Assembly: GCF_004011835.1 (NCBI RefSeq)
Contig: NZ_RKLN01000003.1
Span: 372,001-436,000 of the forward strand
DNA from: Rhodococcus spongiicola
GTDB taxonomy: Bacteria; Actinomycetota; Actinomycetes; Mycobacteriales; Mycobacteriaceae
Reading direction: 5' to 3'
DNA length: 64,000 nt
This document shows positions 1-15,028 of the stretch, piece by piece. A program made the translations under genes and the position numbers. Each line of letters opens with the position of its first letter. Position 1 is the first letter of the stretch. The notes beneath the pieces are model-generated. The model was not told the DNA's origin and made no database searches. It saw only the letters and a program-made list of their open reading frames with translations.

Positions 1-1513
1 CCCACCCGTCGAGCAGCAGGGCCGCTCCGTACCCACCGGGCATCACCGGCTCGGCGCCGACCGTCGACACGACAAGCTTGGGGCCAGATGTGATCTCGCT
101 CTTCACGTCCGATCCGCCCGAAGTGTGCACTTCGAAACCCGCGAACGCGCGGCCCAACTCCTCGGCGGTGCGACCCGCGCCGACGACGACTGCACGTAGT
201 GCCCGCGCGCCACACGCATGGCACCGGTGATTGGCGTCTGCGACACCGCACCACCGGCACGTCGGGGATCCGGCGATGTCGGATCCGGTACCTGCCGGCA
301 GGGACAGCGGACCATTGCATCGTCGGCACCGCGCCGGCGCCCGACACTTGGCACACGCCAGCGACGGGATGTAGCCACGACGCGGAACCTGAACCAGCAC
401 ACCGGCTCCCGCTGACAACGCCTGGCGGGCCGCACCGAACGCGATGGCGGGCAGTCGCGCAGCGCGGGCGCCCGGGTCGCGGGCGAGCGCCTGCTCGCTG
501 TCCGCTAGTGCAGTGATCATCGGAGCCCGGGCCCGCACGACGTCGCGCGCGGCGACAAGATCGTGCGCCCACCCGGAGTCGACGAGCGCCTGAGCCTCCG
601 CGGTCCGGGAGTGACCCGCGAGGACCATCGCGCACCCGGTCGCGTGGGCACGCAACAGCGCGACCTCGCGCGCGTGCGGGTACGGTGCACGCGGCTCGGA
701 CAGGCTGCTGTCGCCGTCGTCCCACACGACCACCAGGCCGAGATCCGGCGTGGGCGCGAACACCGACGCGCGGGTGCCGACGACCACCCTCGCCGTCCCC
801 CGAAGCGCTGCCAACCACCGCCGGTAACGTGCAGACGGCCCGAGGCCGGCGGCGAGGCCGACCACATGTTCGGCGCCGATCAAGCTTTCGCAGGACCGCA
901 CCAACCGATCGAGGTCGCGTTGGTCCGGTACGACGAGGACGACTCCGCGCCCGGACGCCGCCACCGCACCAGCCAACTCGGCAAGTCGGGCGCACCAGTC
1001 CTCGCCGGGCAGGGCCTGCCATACGGCTCGCGGACCACGTCCACCCGCCAGTGCCTCGAGGAAGTTGACACTGTGGCGATACGCGGACCACACGTCGCGA
1101 TCGACCTCCGGTGATCCGGGTGACGGTACCGGTGCGCTCTTCTCGGATTCGACCTTCGCGTGCCGCGGCGGGACCGCGAGACGCAGAACATCAGCCCGCC
1201 TCCCCGCGTACCGCTCCGCGACTGCGTCTACCAGTCCTCTGACCTCGGCGGTGAGGACCTGCTCGGCCGAGACGACGCGATCGAGCCACGCGAGTTTCCC
1301 GTCGTGCTCACTCGTGTCGAGCCGTTCCAGTAGGTACCCGTCGACGAGCCGCCCGGAGAACCGGACACGGACACGAACGCCCGGACGGGCTTGCTCGTCG
1401 AGTTCAGACGGCACCAGGTAGTCGAACGCCCGGTCCAGATGAGCGACAGGAAGCAGCGGCAGCACTCGCGCTACCGGAGCGAGTGCTGCCGCCGTCTTGT
1501 CGGTGGCGGTCAG
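1..1513 (-). CDS. priA: PriA-like primosomal protein N', partial at the left edge
   Basis: The minus-strand frame is open from just after metK to base 1 with no stop, so the C-terminal part lies outside the window. The N-terminus carries the PriA DNA-binding signature (PVAHLDRAFDYLVP, then GVRVRVRFSGRLVDGYLLER). A zinc-binding region has four CxxC pairs (CAKC, CRRC, CRWC, CHAC). The usual helicase Walker A (GxGKT) is replaced by QALPGEDW and the DEEH box by WDDGD, so ATPase/helicase activity is probably lost, as is known for actinobacterial PriA. The start is uncertain: no ATG or GTG fits. A CTG at 1513-1511, seven bases after GAGAAAG, is my best guess; a GTG inside the conserved N-terminus would be too late. 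The gene follows metK in the same direction. Confidence 0.88.
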   Translation of the reverse strand, partial: MTATDKTAAALAPVARVLPLLPVAHLDRAFDYLVPSELDEQARPGVRVRVRFSGRLVDGYLLERLDTSEHDGKLAWLDRVVSAEQVLTAEVRGLVDAVAERYAGRRADVLRLAVPPRHAKVESEKSAPVPSPGSPEVDRDVWSAYRHSVNFLEALAGGRGPRAVWQALPGEDWCARLAELAGAVAASGRGVVLVVPDQRDLDRLVRSCESLIGAEHVVGLAAGLGPSARYRRWLAALRGTARVVVGTRASVFAPTPDLGLVVVWDDGDSSLSEPRAPYPHAREVALLRAHATGCAMVLAGHSRTAEAQALVDSGWAHDLVAARDVVRARAPMITALADSEQALARDPGARAARLPAIAFGAARQALSAGAGVLVQVPRRGYIPSLACAKCRAPARCRRCNGPLSLPAGTGSDIAGSPTCRWCGVADANHRCHACGARALRAVVVGAGRTAEELGRAFAGFEVHTSGGSDVKSEITSGPKLVVSTVGAEPVMPGGYGAALLLDGW

Positions 1514-1529
1514 AGAGCCGCTTTCTCGG

Positions 1530-2741
1530 TCAGAGACCGGCCGCTGCGCGCAGCTTCTCGACCCGGTCGGTGCGCTCCCAGGGCAAGTCGATGTCGGTAC
1601 GACCGAAGTGGCCGTACGCGGCGGTCTGCGCGTAGATCGGGCGAAGCAGGTCCAGGTCGCGGATGATCGCGCCCGGACGCAGGTCGAAGACCTCGTTGAT
1701 GGCGTTCTGGATCCTCTCCGGATCCGTCTTCTCGGTGCCGAAGGTCTCGACGAACAGGCCGACGGGCGCGGCCTTCCCGATTGCGTAGGCGACCTGCACC
1801 TCGATGCGGTCCGCAAGCCCGGCCGCGACGGCGTTCTTGGCAACCCAGCGCATCGCGTACGCCGCGGAACGGTCCACCTTCGACGGATCCTTGCCGGAGA
1901 ACGCGCCCCCGCCGTGTCGGGCCATGCCGCCGTAAGTGTCGACGATGATCTTGCGGCCGGTCAGGCCCGCGTCACCCATCGGACCACCCAGGACGAACTT
2001 GCCGGTCGGGTTGACCAGCAGGCGGACATCGGACGTGTTCAGCTCGAGGTCGAGTTCGTTGAGCACGTGGCCCACGACCGTCTCCCGCAGATCCGGCGTC
2101 AGGAGATTGTCGAGGTCGATGTCGGCTGCGTGCTGCGTCGAAATCACGACCGTGTCGAGCCGGACCGGACGATCGCCGTCGTACTCGATCGTCACCTGGG
2201 TCTTGCCGTCCGGTCGCAGATACGGCAGCACACCGGTCTTGCGAACCTCGGTCAGACGCCGGGAGAGTCGGTGCGCCAGCGCGATCGGCAGTGGCATCAA
2301 TTCCGGTGTGTCGGTGCAGGCGAACCCGAACATCAGACCCTGATCGCCCGCCCCCTGGCGGTCGATCTCGTCATCGCTCATGCCGTCGACCCGCGCCTCG
2401 TGCGAGTGGTCGACGCCCTGGGCAATCTCGGGCGACTGGGCGCCGATCGCGATGTTGACGCCGCACGAGTTGCCGTCGAAGCCCTTCGCGGACGAGTCGT
2501 ATCCGATCTCGAGAACCTTGTCGCGCACGATCTTGGGGATGTCGACGTACGCGGACGTGGTCACCTCACCCGCCACGTGGACCTGCCCGGTCGTCACCAG
2601 GGTCTCGACCGCGACCCGGCTGCGCGGATCCTTCTCGAGCATCGCGTCGAGAATGGAATCGCTGATGGCATCACAGATCTTGTCCGGGTGCCCCTCGGTC
2701 ACGGACTCACTCGTAAATAGCCGCTTGCCGGACGTGCTCAC
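1530..2741 (-). CDS. metK: S-adenosylmethionine synthetase
   Basis: Makes S-adenosylmethionine from methionine and ATP in the cytosol. The 403-residue product is full length for the family. It begins [21 protein letters not shown], with the substrate-binding GHPDK at about residues 17-21, and carries the glycine-rich phosphate loop GGGAFSGKD in the middle. The ATG at 2741 is preceded by a purine-rich stretch. The gene lies between coaBC and priA, the order I recall from mycobacteria. A 187-base gap separates it from coaBC, so it may have its own promoter. I looked for a SAM riboswitch in that gap and did not recognise one. Confidence 0.97.
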   Translation of the reverse strand: MSTSGKRLFTSESVTEGHPDKICDAISDSILDAMLEKDPRSRVAVETLVTTGQVHVAGEVTTSAYVDIPKIVRDKVLEIGYDSSAKGFDGNSCGVNIAIGAQSPEIAQGVDHSHEARVDGMSDDEIDRQGAGDQGLMFGFACTDTPELMPLPIALAHRLSRRLTEVRKTGVLPYLRPDGKTQVTIEYDGDRPVRLDTVVISTQHAADIDLDNLLTPDLRETVVGHVLNELDLELNTSDVRLLVNPTGKFVLGGPMGDAGLTGRKIIVDTYGGMARHGGGAFSGKDPSKVDRSAAYAMRWVAKNAVAAGLADRIEVQVAYAIGKAAPVGLFVETFGTEKTDPERIQNAINEVFDLRPGAIIRDLDLLRPIYAQTAAYGHFGRTDIDLPWERTDRVEKLRAAAGL

Positions 2742-2928
2742 AGATCTCCCTCTCGACGTTCTGTCCGGGCCGACTCCGTTCGAATTCGCATTCTCGAAAA
2801 GGACGGTCCCGATACGACACCTGCGCTGATGCTCAGTTTCTACTTCTGTCTAGTGCTTCTATTCAATACCGCACGTGATGCCGGTGCCAGGAAGGCGTCC
2901 CCGACACGGCGTCCCAATTTCGGTGTAC

Positions 2929-4155
2929 CTACCTCTTGGACAGCAAATTCGCGACCTCGTCGAGCACGCGGCTGGCCATCAGCGCCTTCGAACCCGGCTC
3001 GATCGCTGATTCCGTGCCGTCGGCACCGAGCAACCAGCCGTCGTTGTGGTCCACCTCGAATGCCTTGCCCTCACCGACCGCGTTCACGACCAGAAGATCG
3101 CAACCCTTGCGCGCCAATTTCGTTCGCGCATGATCGAGGACGCTTCCCGACGCGTCCCCCGTCTCGGCCGCGAACCCTACGATCGCTGTACCGGGAGCGA
3201 GGATCCCGTCCCGCCGAGCCTGCACGAGGCCGACGAGAATGTCGTCGTTCTTGACCAGCGGAATCGACGCCGGCTCGTCGGTGCCCTTCTTGATCTTGCT
3301 ACCCGCGACCGCGGCAGGACGGAAGTCCGCCACGGCGGCCGCCATGATCACCGCGTCCGCATCGGCAGCCTGCTTCATGACCGCCTCGCGCATCTGCTCT
3401 GCGGTACGAACGTTCACGACGTCGACGGCGGCCGGGTCCGCGAGGTCGGCCGTGGCACCGGCCACCAGCGTCACCTCGGCACCGCGCTGGGCCGCGAGAC
3501 GGGCGATCGCATACCCCTGCTTGCCAGAACTCCGGTTGCCTAGATAGCGGACCGGGTCGATGGGCTCGCGTGTCCCACCGGCCGAGATCACCAGGCGCCG
3601 GCCCTCGAGGTCACGTGGCAACGCCGAGGCCCGCTCCAGCAGCAGCGTCGCATGCGCGAAGATCTCCTCCGGCTCCGGCATCCGGCCCGCGCCGGTGTCC
3701 TTGCCGGTGAGTCGACCCGACGCCGGCTCGATCACGATGTTGCCGCGCTCGCGTAGTGTCGCAACGTTCGCGACGGTCGCCGGGTGCTCCCACATCTCGG
3801 TATGCATCGCGGGCGCGAACATCACCGGACAGCGGGCCGTCAGCAACGTTGCAGTCAGCAGGTCGTCCGCCCGCCCGACCACGGTACGGGCCATCAGGTC
3901 CGCGGTGGCGGGAGCGATGACAATCAGGTCGGCGTCCTGCCCCAGACGTACGTGCGCCACCTCGGGCACATCGGCGAACACGCCGGTCTGGACCGGATTC
4001 CCCGACAGCGCCTCGAAGGTGGCCCGACCGACGAATTGCAGGGCCGATTTGGTGGGTATCACCCGGACGCTGTGTCCGCTCTCGGTGAAGCTGCGTATCA
4101 GCGCGCAGCTCTTGTACGCGGCGATGCCGCCGCCGACTCCGACGACGATTCGCAC
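2929..4155 (-). CDS. coaBC: Bifunctional phosphopantothenoylcysteine decarboxylase / phosphopantothenate-cysteine ligase
   Basis: Catalyses two successive steps of coenzyme A synthesis. The 408-residue protein has the flavoprotein decarboxylase half first (VRIVVGVGGGIAAYKS at the N-terminus; substrate clamp APAMHTEMW; cysteine-flap region TGKDTGAGRMPEP). The CTP-dependent ligase half follows (ISAGGTREPIDPVRYLGNRSSG, then FAAETGD). I chose the GTG at 4155 because GGAGGGG lies a few bases upstream and the conserved fold starts immediately; the frame stays open further upstream, but only as a shadow of rpoZ. It follows rpoZ by 13 bases and is probably co-transcribed with gmk and rpoZ. Confidence 0.96.
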   Translation of the reverse strand: MRIVVGVGGGIAAYKSCALIRSFTESGHSVRVIPTKSALQFVGRATFEALSGNPVQTGVFADVPEVAHVRLGQDADLIVIAPATADLMARTVVGRADDLLTATLLTARCPVMFAPAMHTEMWEHPATVANVATLRERGNIVIEPASGRLTGKDTGAGRMPEPEEIFAHATLLLERASALPRDLEGRRLVISAGGTREPIDPVRYLGNRSSGKQGYAIARLAAQRGAEVTLVAGATADLADPAAVDVVNVRTAEQMREAVMKQAADADAVIMAAAVADFRPAAVAGSKIKKGTDEPASIPLVKNDDILVGLVQARRDGILAPGTAIVGFAAETGDASGSVLDHARTKLARKGCDLLVVNAVGEGKAFEVDHNDGWLLGADGTESAIEPGSKALMASRVLDEVANLLSKR

Positions 4156-4168
4156 GGTACCCCTCCGC

Positions 4169-4474
4169 TCACTCGCCTTCGGTGTGCTCGAGCAGGTCAC
4201 CGTGGATCTCGCGCAGGGCGATCGACAGCGGCTTCTCCTGCAGACCCGGCTCGACAAGCGGGCCGACGTACTCGAGGATGCCCTCACCGAGCTGGTTGTA
4301 GTAGTCGTTGATCTGGCGCGCACGCTTGGCCGAGTAGATGACCAGTGCGTACTTCGACGACGTACGCTCGAGCAGCTCGTCGATCGGCGGGTTGGTGAGG
4401 CCGAGCGGGGTGTCATAGGAGTGCAGGGCGCCACGACCTGCGGAGTCGGACACTGCTGCTTCGATGCTGCTCAC
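4169..4474 (-). CDS. rpoZ: RNA polymerase omega subunit
   Basis: Small structural subunit that helps assemble and stabilise RNA polymerase by binding beta'. The product is 101 residues. It shows the omega signature [20 protein letters not shown] followed by [18 protein letters not shown], and a C-terminal tail typical of actinobacteria ([21 protein letters not shown]). The GTG at 4474 is chosen because AGGAG lies seven bases upstream and this gives the usual family length; an upstream ATG in the same frame would add about 20 non-conserved residues. Located between gmk and coaBC, the usual actinobacterial arrangement. Confidence 0.95.
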   Translation of the reverse strand: MSSIEAAVSDSAGRGALHSYDTPLGLTNPPIDELLERTSSKYALVIYSAKRARQINDYYNQLGEGILEYVGPLVEPGLQEKPLSIALREIHGDLLEHTEGE

Positions 4475-4534
4475 TCGGTTTCTCCTGAACTGGGATGGGA
4501 ACTGCAAATGGGATGTCGGAACTAGGAACGGCAA

Positions 4535-5170
4535 CTACGGTTTGCGTTCAGCCAACAAGGATACCAACTCCTCGCAGGCGCGTCCGACGTCCTCGTTGAC
4601 GATGACGTTGTCGAACTCGTCCTGCGCGGCCAACTCGATCTTCGCGGTCTGCAACCGGCGCTCGACGACGTCGGCCGGTTCGGTTCCTCGCCCGGTCAGA
4701 CGGGAGACCAGCACCTCCCAACTCGGTGGCGCCATGAATGCCAGGAGCGCCTCGGGCATCGCCGACCGCACCAAGCGCGCACCCGCCAGATCGACCTCGA
4801 GCAAGACCGGCTTGCCCTGCGCGAGGGCCTTGCGCACCGGTCCTGCCGGGGTGCCGGACCTCTGCAGCCCACCATGGATCTCGGCCCATTCGAGCAGCTC
4901 ACCGGCCGCGATCATGCGGTCGAACTCGTCCCGCGAGATGAAGTGGTAGTCCTGTCCGTCCACTTCGCCGGGTCGTGGGTCCCGGGTTGTCACCGAGACG
5001 CTGAAGACGACCTCGGGCATGCGTTCACGTAGTAGGCGGACGACGCTGGACTTGCCGACAGCGGAGGGGCCGGCTAGTACAACCAGCCGGCCCCTCTGCG
5101 CCGCGTCGCCACTGTCGACCGGTGCCGGAGTGGGTTCACCACCTGACACCTGTTGTGGGTCAGCAATCAC
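4535..5170 (-). CDS. gmk: Guanylate kinase
   Basis: Phosphorylates GMP to GDP with ATP, in purine nucleotide metabolism. The 211-residue product has the P-loop [10 protein letters not shown] at about residues 33-42, then the GMP-binding part [20 protein letters not shown] and [19 protein letters not shown]. The GTG at 5170 follows the mihF stop by ten bases and gives a length close to other actinobacterial Gmk proteins. A later GTG seven codons on is possible. Placed between mihF and rpoZ in one transcription direction. Confidence 0.95.
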   Translation of the reverse strand: MIADPQQVSGGEPTPAPVDSGDAAQRGRLVVLAGPSAVGKSSVVRLLRERMPEVVFSVSVTTRDPRPGEVDGQDYHFISRDEFDRMIAAGELLEWAEIHGGLQRSGTPAGPVRKALAQGKPVLLEVDLAGARLVRSAMPEALLAFMAPPSWEVLVSRLTGRGTEPADVVERRLQTAKIELAAQDEFDNVIVNEDVGRACEELVSLLAERKP

Positions 5171-5180
5171 CTTTTCGCGC

Positions 5181-5501
5181 TCAGGCCTCGAAATCGAACC
5201 GAGCCAGCAGAGCCTTGCGCTGCCGATCGCCAAGGCCACGCAGGCGACGAGTCGGAGCGATCTCCAACTCGGTCATGATCTCCTGCGCCTTGACCTTGCC
5301 GACCTTCGGCAGGGCCTCGAGCAAAGCCGACACCTTCATCTTGCCGAGGATCTCGTCCTCCTCGGCATCCTTCAGAACCTGCTTGAGGTCGGTGCCGCCG
5401 CGCTTGAGGCGCTCCTTGAGCTCAGCCCGGGCCTTGCGGGCGGCAGCCGCCTTCTCCAATGCAGCGGCCCGCTGCTCGTCGGTCAACTGGGGAAGGGCCA
5501 C
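5181..5501 (-). CDS. mihF: Actinobacterial integration host factor MihF
   Basis: Small DNA-binding nucleoid protein of actinobacteria, unrelated to enterobacterial IHF; in mycobacteria it is needed for phage L5 integration and for growth. The 106-residue product starts [20 protein letters not shown], an Ala/Lys-rich helix. It continues into the helix-two-turn-helix part [21 protein letters not shown] and a basic end ([16 protein letters not shown]). The GTG at 5501 has GGAGG four bases upstream. Upstream lies about 400 bases without a gene, so this gene probably heads its own transcript towards gmk-rpoZ-coaBC. Confidence 0.95.
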   Translation of the reverse strand: MALPQLTDEQRAAALEKAAAARKARAELKERLKRGGTDLKQVLKDAEEDEILGKMKVSALLEALPKVGKVKAQEIMTELEIAPTRRLRGLGDRQRKALLARFDFEA

Positions 5502-5591
5502 GGTTCCTCCGTCTCGTCGTGTGCTAAATGGTCTACATCCCCCGGATAACCAGGGGCGATAGCGACCGTACTCACGCCCGGCGCCGATTGC

Positions 5592-5632
5592 TAACCCACC
5601 CCCGGACGTCACCGCCCGATTCGGGTGGGTTA
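5592..5632. promoter_or_regulatory. Inverted repeat in the gene-free mihF upstream region (5502-5898)
   Basis: Perfect 10-bp arms taacccaccc (5592-5601) and gggtgggtta (5623-5632) flank a 21-base centre, about 90 bases upstream of the mihF start. The arms are AT-capped, there is no T-run on either side, and the element lies too far from pyrF's end (5899) to look like its terminator. A protein-binding site or leader hairpin for mihF is the likelier reading. The rest of 5502-5898 shows no gene I can support and must contain the mihF promoter. Confidence 0.4.
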
Positions 5633-5898
5633 TGTAGTTGTTCGATGGTGCGTTCGAAGACCAGTCGACGCTCCTGCGGCGCTGTGCGCGCCATCCTTGC
5701 GACATCTCGATGCGATCGGCATATGCCCAGCTCACGGCCCCTTTTTGGCGACGGTGACGCGGAGCTGCGGAGCCATTCGACGTGGCGTGACACACAATTC
5801 GCCGAATCGCGCACGTGGGAGCAAAAAATTCGTGAAAACTTCCGTGCGTCAGTGCGTGTCGCGCGCCAACCACCCCGGGTCCGAGGGCCCCGGGGCCA

Positions 5899-6761
5899 CT
5901 AGCTCCGAAGGAAGGCGAACGCCTCCACAGACCGGGATACCGCCTCCCGAAGGGCCGTAACCGACGGCCCAGCCCTCAGCACCTCGCGCGAGACGCTCGG
6001 CACGACCGAGCGCAGGGCGTCCCCTGCCAGCCTGCGGACGTCGTCGGCGGTGCCGCCCTGATGGCCAACTCCCGGCATCAAGATCGGTCCGTGCAGACCC
6101 CCGAGGTCCGGCGCATCCGCGAGAGTCGCGCCGACCACGACACCGACCGATCCGAGGGTGGCGGCGCCAGCATTGCGAGCCGCCGCCTCATCGACCATCA
6201 CCTGGCTGAGATGCCGGCCGTCGACGCCGGTCGACAGCTGCACCTGACCGCCCTCGGGGTTCGAGGTCGCCGCGAGCACGAAAACGCCACCGTGGTTGCG
6301 TTCGGCAAGGTCGAGGATCGGATCGAGCGACCCGAACCCGAGATACGGCGACACCGTCACCGCATCCGATTCGAGCGGTGAGCCCTCGCCCAACCATGCG
6401 TCGGCGTATGCGCTCATGGTCGAGCCGATGTCACCACGCTTGGCGTCGGCCACGACGAGTGTGCCGGCCTCGCGAAGCACGCCGATGGTGCGCTCGAGGA
6501 CCGCGAAACCACCCGAGCCGTACGCCTCGAAGAACGCGACCTGCGGCTTGACCAGGGCGACCCGGCCGACGAACGCCTCCACGCAGATCTCGGAGAACTC
6601 CTCGAGGCCGTCTACCGTCCCAGGGAGTCCCCACGCTTCGAGAAGACCGGGGTGGGGGTCCACGCCGACGCACAGCGGTCCGAAGCGGTCCAGCGCCGCG
6701 TAGAGCCGCGTACCGAACGCCTCGTGCCGTCTGGCCCCGTGCGTCGGCCTGGTCCCCGGTG

Positions 6762-6765
<4 letters not shown>
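5899..6765 (-). CDS. pyrF: Orotidine 5'-phosphate decarboxylase (long actinobacterial type)
   Basis: Last step of UMP synthesis: decarboxylates OMP. The 288-residue product has the catalytic lysine motif DAKRGD at about residues 107-112. N-terminal [12 protein letters not shown] and C-terminal [12 protein letters not shown] (phosphate-binding) are also present. The sequence belongs to the longer OMP decarboxylase subfamily of actinobacteria. The GTG at 6765 overlaps the carB stop as GTGA, which argues for translational coupling and for this start. It is the last gene of the pyr operon; 397 bases separate it from mihF. Confidence 0.95.
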
Positions 6766-10138
<3,373 letters not shown>

Positions 10139-10139
<1 letters not shown>

Positions 10140-11329
10140 TACTTCTTGACTCCCTCGAGCATGGCGGCGAAACGGTCGAACAAGTAGGCGGCGTCGTGCG
10201 GGCCGGCGGCGGCCTCGGGGTGGTACTGCACCGAGAATGCCGACCCGTCGAGCAGCCGCACCCCCTCGACGGCGCCGTCGTTGGCGCACGTGTGGCTGAT
10301 GACGGCGCGGCCGAACGGGGTGTCGAACTCCTGGCCTGCCTCGCCCTCGAGCGCGAAGCCGTGGTTCTGCGCAGTTATGGCGATGCGGCCGGTCTCGTGC
10401 TCGACGACCGGGATGTTGATGCCGCGGTGTCCGAACTTCATCTTGTAGGTACCCAGGCCCAACGCCCGGCCGAGGATCTGGTTGCCGAAGCAGATGCCGA
10501 ACAACGGCAGCCCCCGCCCGAGCACCTCCTTGGTGAGGTCGACGGCGCCGTCGGCGGTGGCCGGGTCGCCCGGACCGTTGGACAGGAAGACACCGTCGGC
10601 GCCGAGGTCGAGGATGTCGTGCAGGGTCGCGGTCGACGGCAGCACGTGCACTCGCATGCCGCGCTCGGCGAACATCCGCGGCGTGTTGGTCTTGATGCCC
10701 AGGTCGATCGCCGCGATGGTGAATCGGGCGTCGTCGCGGGTGGGCTCGACGATGTAGCCGTTCGGGGTACTCACCTGACCGGCCAAGTCGGCACCGAGCA
10801 TCGTCGGCTGGCTCCTGACCCGGTCGAGCAGGACGTCGACGTCGAGCACGTTCCCGGTCCCTCCGCGCGCCGAGGCGAGCGCCTCACCGGAGAAGACGCC
10901 CGCACGCATCGATCCGCGGGTACGCAGGTGGCGCACCAGCGCGCGAGTGTCGATGCCGGCGACACCGACGATCCCTTGGCGCACCAGTTCATCCTGCAGT
11001 GAGCCGGTCGCCCGCCAGTTCGACGTGCGCCGTGAGGGGTCGCGCACGACGTAGCCGGCGACCCAGATCCGCGACTCGGAGGATTTGCCGGTCGGGCCGA
11101 CGGACTCGTTGTCCTCGTCGTTCCAGCCGGTGTTGCCGATCTGCGGCGCCGTGGACACCACGATCTGACGGTGGTAGCTCGGGTCGGTCAGGGTCTCCTG
11201 GTACCCGGTCATCCCGGTGCTGAAGACCGCTTCACCGAGCGTCTGTCCCACGGCCCCGAAGGTGGTTCCCCGGAAGACCCGGCCGTCCTCGAGAACCAGG
11301 ACCGCCATGTTGGTGTCAAAGCCGCTCAT
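10139..11329 (-). CDS. carA: Carbamoyl-phosphate synthase small (glutamine amidotransferase) subunit
   Basis: Hydrolyses glutamine and channels ammonia to CarB. The 396-residue product has an N-terminal CarA domain ([31 protein letters not shown]) and a class I amidotransferase domain. The nucleophile cysteine lies in [15 protein letters not shown] and the catalytic His-Glu in [13 protein letters not shown]. The ATG at 11329 overlaps the upstream stop as ATGA, which supports this start over the internal ATG seven codons later. Confidence 0.97.
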
Positions 11330-11868
11330 GCGTCTTCTCCGTTCTGCTCGACCTCACCAGAGTCCGACGCACTCGCTGTGTGATAGCTGCCTGAATCGCG
11401 TACCCAGTGCGGGTACACGGTCTTGTCGTCTCCACGGAATCCCGTATCGATCTCGGTGCCGGTGGGCAACTCCCACCGGATGACCAGGAGCCCGTCCTTC
11501 GTCATCACCTTTCCGGCCAGACCCCGCTCGGTCCGGATCGCGCGAATCGACTCATCCGGGATCCAGATCGGGGACGCGCCGTCACGCTCGAGGAGGATGC
11601 CGTGCGTCCAACGGCTGATCCGGCCGGTCGCCCGGTATCCGATGTCGCCGACCGCGACCCGGTCTTGCCAGCTGGGAGCCAGCGTGCTGCCCACGTACAG
11701 CCCGGTGCTCGGCGCGATCCATTGGTCACCGAGATCGGTAGGGACCGTGGGCAGTTCACCGATCCGCGCAGCCTGGCGTGCTGCCCGTGCCTTCCACCCG
11801 CGGTACATCAGGAACACCAGGAGCGCCCAGACCACGACGCATCCGACGATCCACAGAAGTCGCTCCAT
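11326..11868 (-). CDS. Membrane-anchored protein of the pyr operon (PH-like domain)
   Basis: A 180-residue protein with one N-terminal membrane helix (about residues 3-22, LLWIVGCVVVWALLVFLMYRG), a short basic stretch, then a soluble beta-rich domain. That domain looks like the bacterial PH-like domains of actinobacterial membrane proteins (WQDRVAVGDIGYRATGRISRW, GILLERDGASPIWIPDESI). It sits between pyrC and carA, the same slot as Rv1382 of M. tuberculosis as I recall it. The ATG at 11868 is two bases after the pyrC stop; the gene end overlaps carA. Role unknown; a pyrimidine function is inferred only from position. Confidence 0.8.
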   Translation of the reverse strand: MERLLWIVGCVVVWALLVFLMYRGWKARAARQAARIGELPTVPTDLGDQWIAPSTGLYVGSTLAPSWQDRVAVGDIGYRATGRISRWTHGILLERDGASPIWIPDESIRAIRTERGLAGKVMTKDGLLVIRWELPTGTEIDTGFRGDDKTVYPHWVRDSGSYHTASASDSGEVEQNGEDA

Positions 11869-11870
11869 TG

Positions 11871-13190
11871 TCAGCCTTCCCCTCCGATGGGCCGCACCTT
11901 GCCATCGCGGGCGGTGATGCGACCGCGCAGCACGGTGGTCGTCACCCTCGCGGGCAGGGTCATCGCCTCGTACGGCGTGTTGTTCGCAACGCTGGCCAAC
12001 TCCGGTCCGTGCACCGTCCACTCGGCATCAGGATCGACCAGCACCAGGTTCGCCACCTCTCCCACTTCGATGGGGCGGCCCTGATCGTCGAGACCGACGA
12101 TCTCGGCGGGACGCTCGCTCATCACGCGGGCGACGCCACGCCAGTCGAGCAGCCCTGGCCGAACCATGGTCTCCACGACGATCGACAGGGCCGTCTCGAG
12201 GCCGAGCATGCCGGGGCGAGCCTGCGAGAACTCGCAGCACTTGTCCTGCTCGGCATGCGGCGCGTGATCGGTGGCCACGCAGTCGATGGTCCCTTCGGCG
12301 AGCCCTTTGCGCAGCGCAGCGACGTCCGACGCCTCACGCAGCGGCGGGTTGACCTTGTTGACCGCGTCGTACGTCTCGAGCCGCGAGTCGTCGAGCAGCA
12401 GGTGGTGCGGGGTGACCTCCGCGGTGATGGCAATGCCCTGGCCTCGGGCCCACTTCACCAGGTCGACCGAGCCCGCAGTCGAGGCATGGCAAATGTGCAC
12501 GCGGGCACCGGCGTCGCGGGCGAGCAGCGCGTCGCGGGCGACGATCGACTCTTCGGCCGCGCGCGGCCAGCCGGTCAGACCCAACCTGGCCGCGGTCGGG
12601 CCCTCGTGGGCGACCGACCCGACAGTCAGTCGCGGCTCCTCCGCATGCTGTGCAATCAGGACGCCGAGCGAGCTCGAGTATTCGAGCGCGCGGCGCATGA
12701 CGAGCGGGTCCGCGACGCAGTGGCCGTCGTCGGAGAACATCCTGACCCGGCCGACACCGGAAGCCATCGTCGCCATCTCGGCTAGCTGCTTGCCCTCGAG
12801 CCCGACGGTGACGGCGCCGACAGGATGCACGTCGACCAGGCCGACCTCCTGGCCGCGGCGCCACACGTGGTCGGTGACGACCGCGGTGTCGGCGACCGGG
12901 TCGGTGTTGGCCATCGCGAACACCGCGGTGTAGCCGCCGAGCGCGGCGGCGGCGGAGCCGGTGTCAACGGTCTCGGTGTCCTCCCGGCCGGGCTCACGTA
13001 GGTGCGTGTGCAGGTCGACGAAACCGGGAAGCAGGACCTGGCCGGAGCCGTCGATCACCTCGGTGTCCGCAGTGGCCGTGAGACCGGTGCCGATCTCGCG
13101 GATCTGGTTGTCGCCGAGCAGGAGGTCGGTCGGCTCGCCCTCGCCGTACACCAGAACGTTCTTGATCAACACGTTCCCGCTTGCGGACAT
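11871..13190 (-). CDS. pyrC: Dihydroorotase
   Basis: Closes carbamoyl aspartate to dihydroorotate. The 439-residue class I enzyme shows the metal-binding [13 protein letters not shown], then QHAEEPRL, the histidine in [10 protein letters not shown] and the catalytic aspartate in [10 protein letters not shown]. Start choice: ATG at 13190, with AGAAGG about 11 bases upstream; a GTG four codons earlier is possible but abuts the purine-rich stretch. It follows pyrB by about 40 bases. Confidence 0.96.
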   Translation of the reverse strand: MSASGNVLIKNVLVYGEGEPTDLLLGDNQIREIGTGLTATADTEVIDGSGQVLLPGFVDLHTHLREPGREDTETVDTGSAAAALGGYTAVFAMANTDPVADTAVVTDHVWRRGQEVGLVDVHPVGAVTVGLEGKQLAEMATMASGVGRVRMFSDDGHCVADPLVMRRALEYSSSLGVLIAQHAEEPRLTVGSVAHEGPTAARLGLTGWPRAAEESIVARDALLARDAGARVHICHASTAGSVDLVKWARGQGIAITAEVTPHHLLLDDSRLETYDAVNKVNPPLREASDVAALRKGLAEGTIDCVATDHAPHAEQDKCCEFSQARPGMLGLETALSIVVETMVRPGLLDWRGVARVMSERPAEIVGLDDQGRPIEVGEVANLVLVDPDAEWTVHGPELASVANNTPYEAMTLPARVTTTVLRGRITARDGKVRPIGGEG

Positions 13191-13231
13191 CTGCGGCGCC
13201 ACCTTCTCGTTTCTCGTTTCGTGCCGGCCGC

Positions 13232-14880
<1,649 letters not shown>

Positions 14881-14986
14881 TTAAAGGATGTCTGACGCGG
14901 CCGAGCTTATCAGCAGCGAGCCCTGCGCCAGAATCAGGGTAGCGTCAGATCAAGGGTAGACAGGGTCGCGAGGTACCCCGAACACA

Positions 14987-15019
14987 CTGCCGCCCACCCC
15001 GATTCGGGGTGGGCGGCAG
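14987..15019 (-). terminator. Strong hairpin terminator after nusB
   Basis: Two perfect 16-bp arms (ctgccgcccaccccga at 14987-15002; its complement at 15004-15019) are separated by a single base, so in RNA the tip pairs open into a small loop. It begins ten bases after the nusB stop codon. There is no T-tract, which is common for actinobacterial hairpin terminators. It separates the efp-nusB block from the downstream pyr operon. Confidence 0.8.
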
Positions 15020-15028
15020 CGCATGATT

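Noticed and set aside
1497-2720. Long plus-strand frame opposite metK
   Set aside because: Shadow of metK; amino acid composition typical of antisense frames in high-GC genes.
2742-2928. SAM riboswitch before metK
   Set aside because: I looked for SAM-I, SAM-II and SAM-IV style conserved cores in the metK leader and did not find one.
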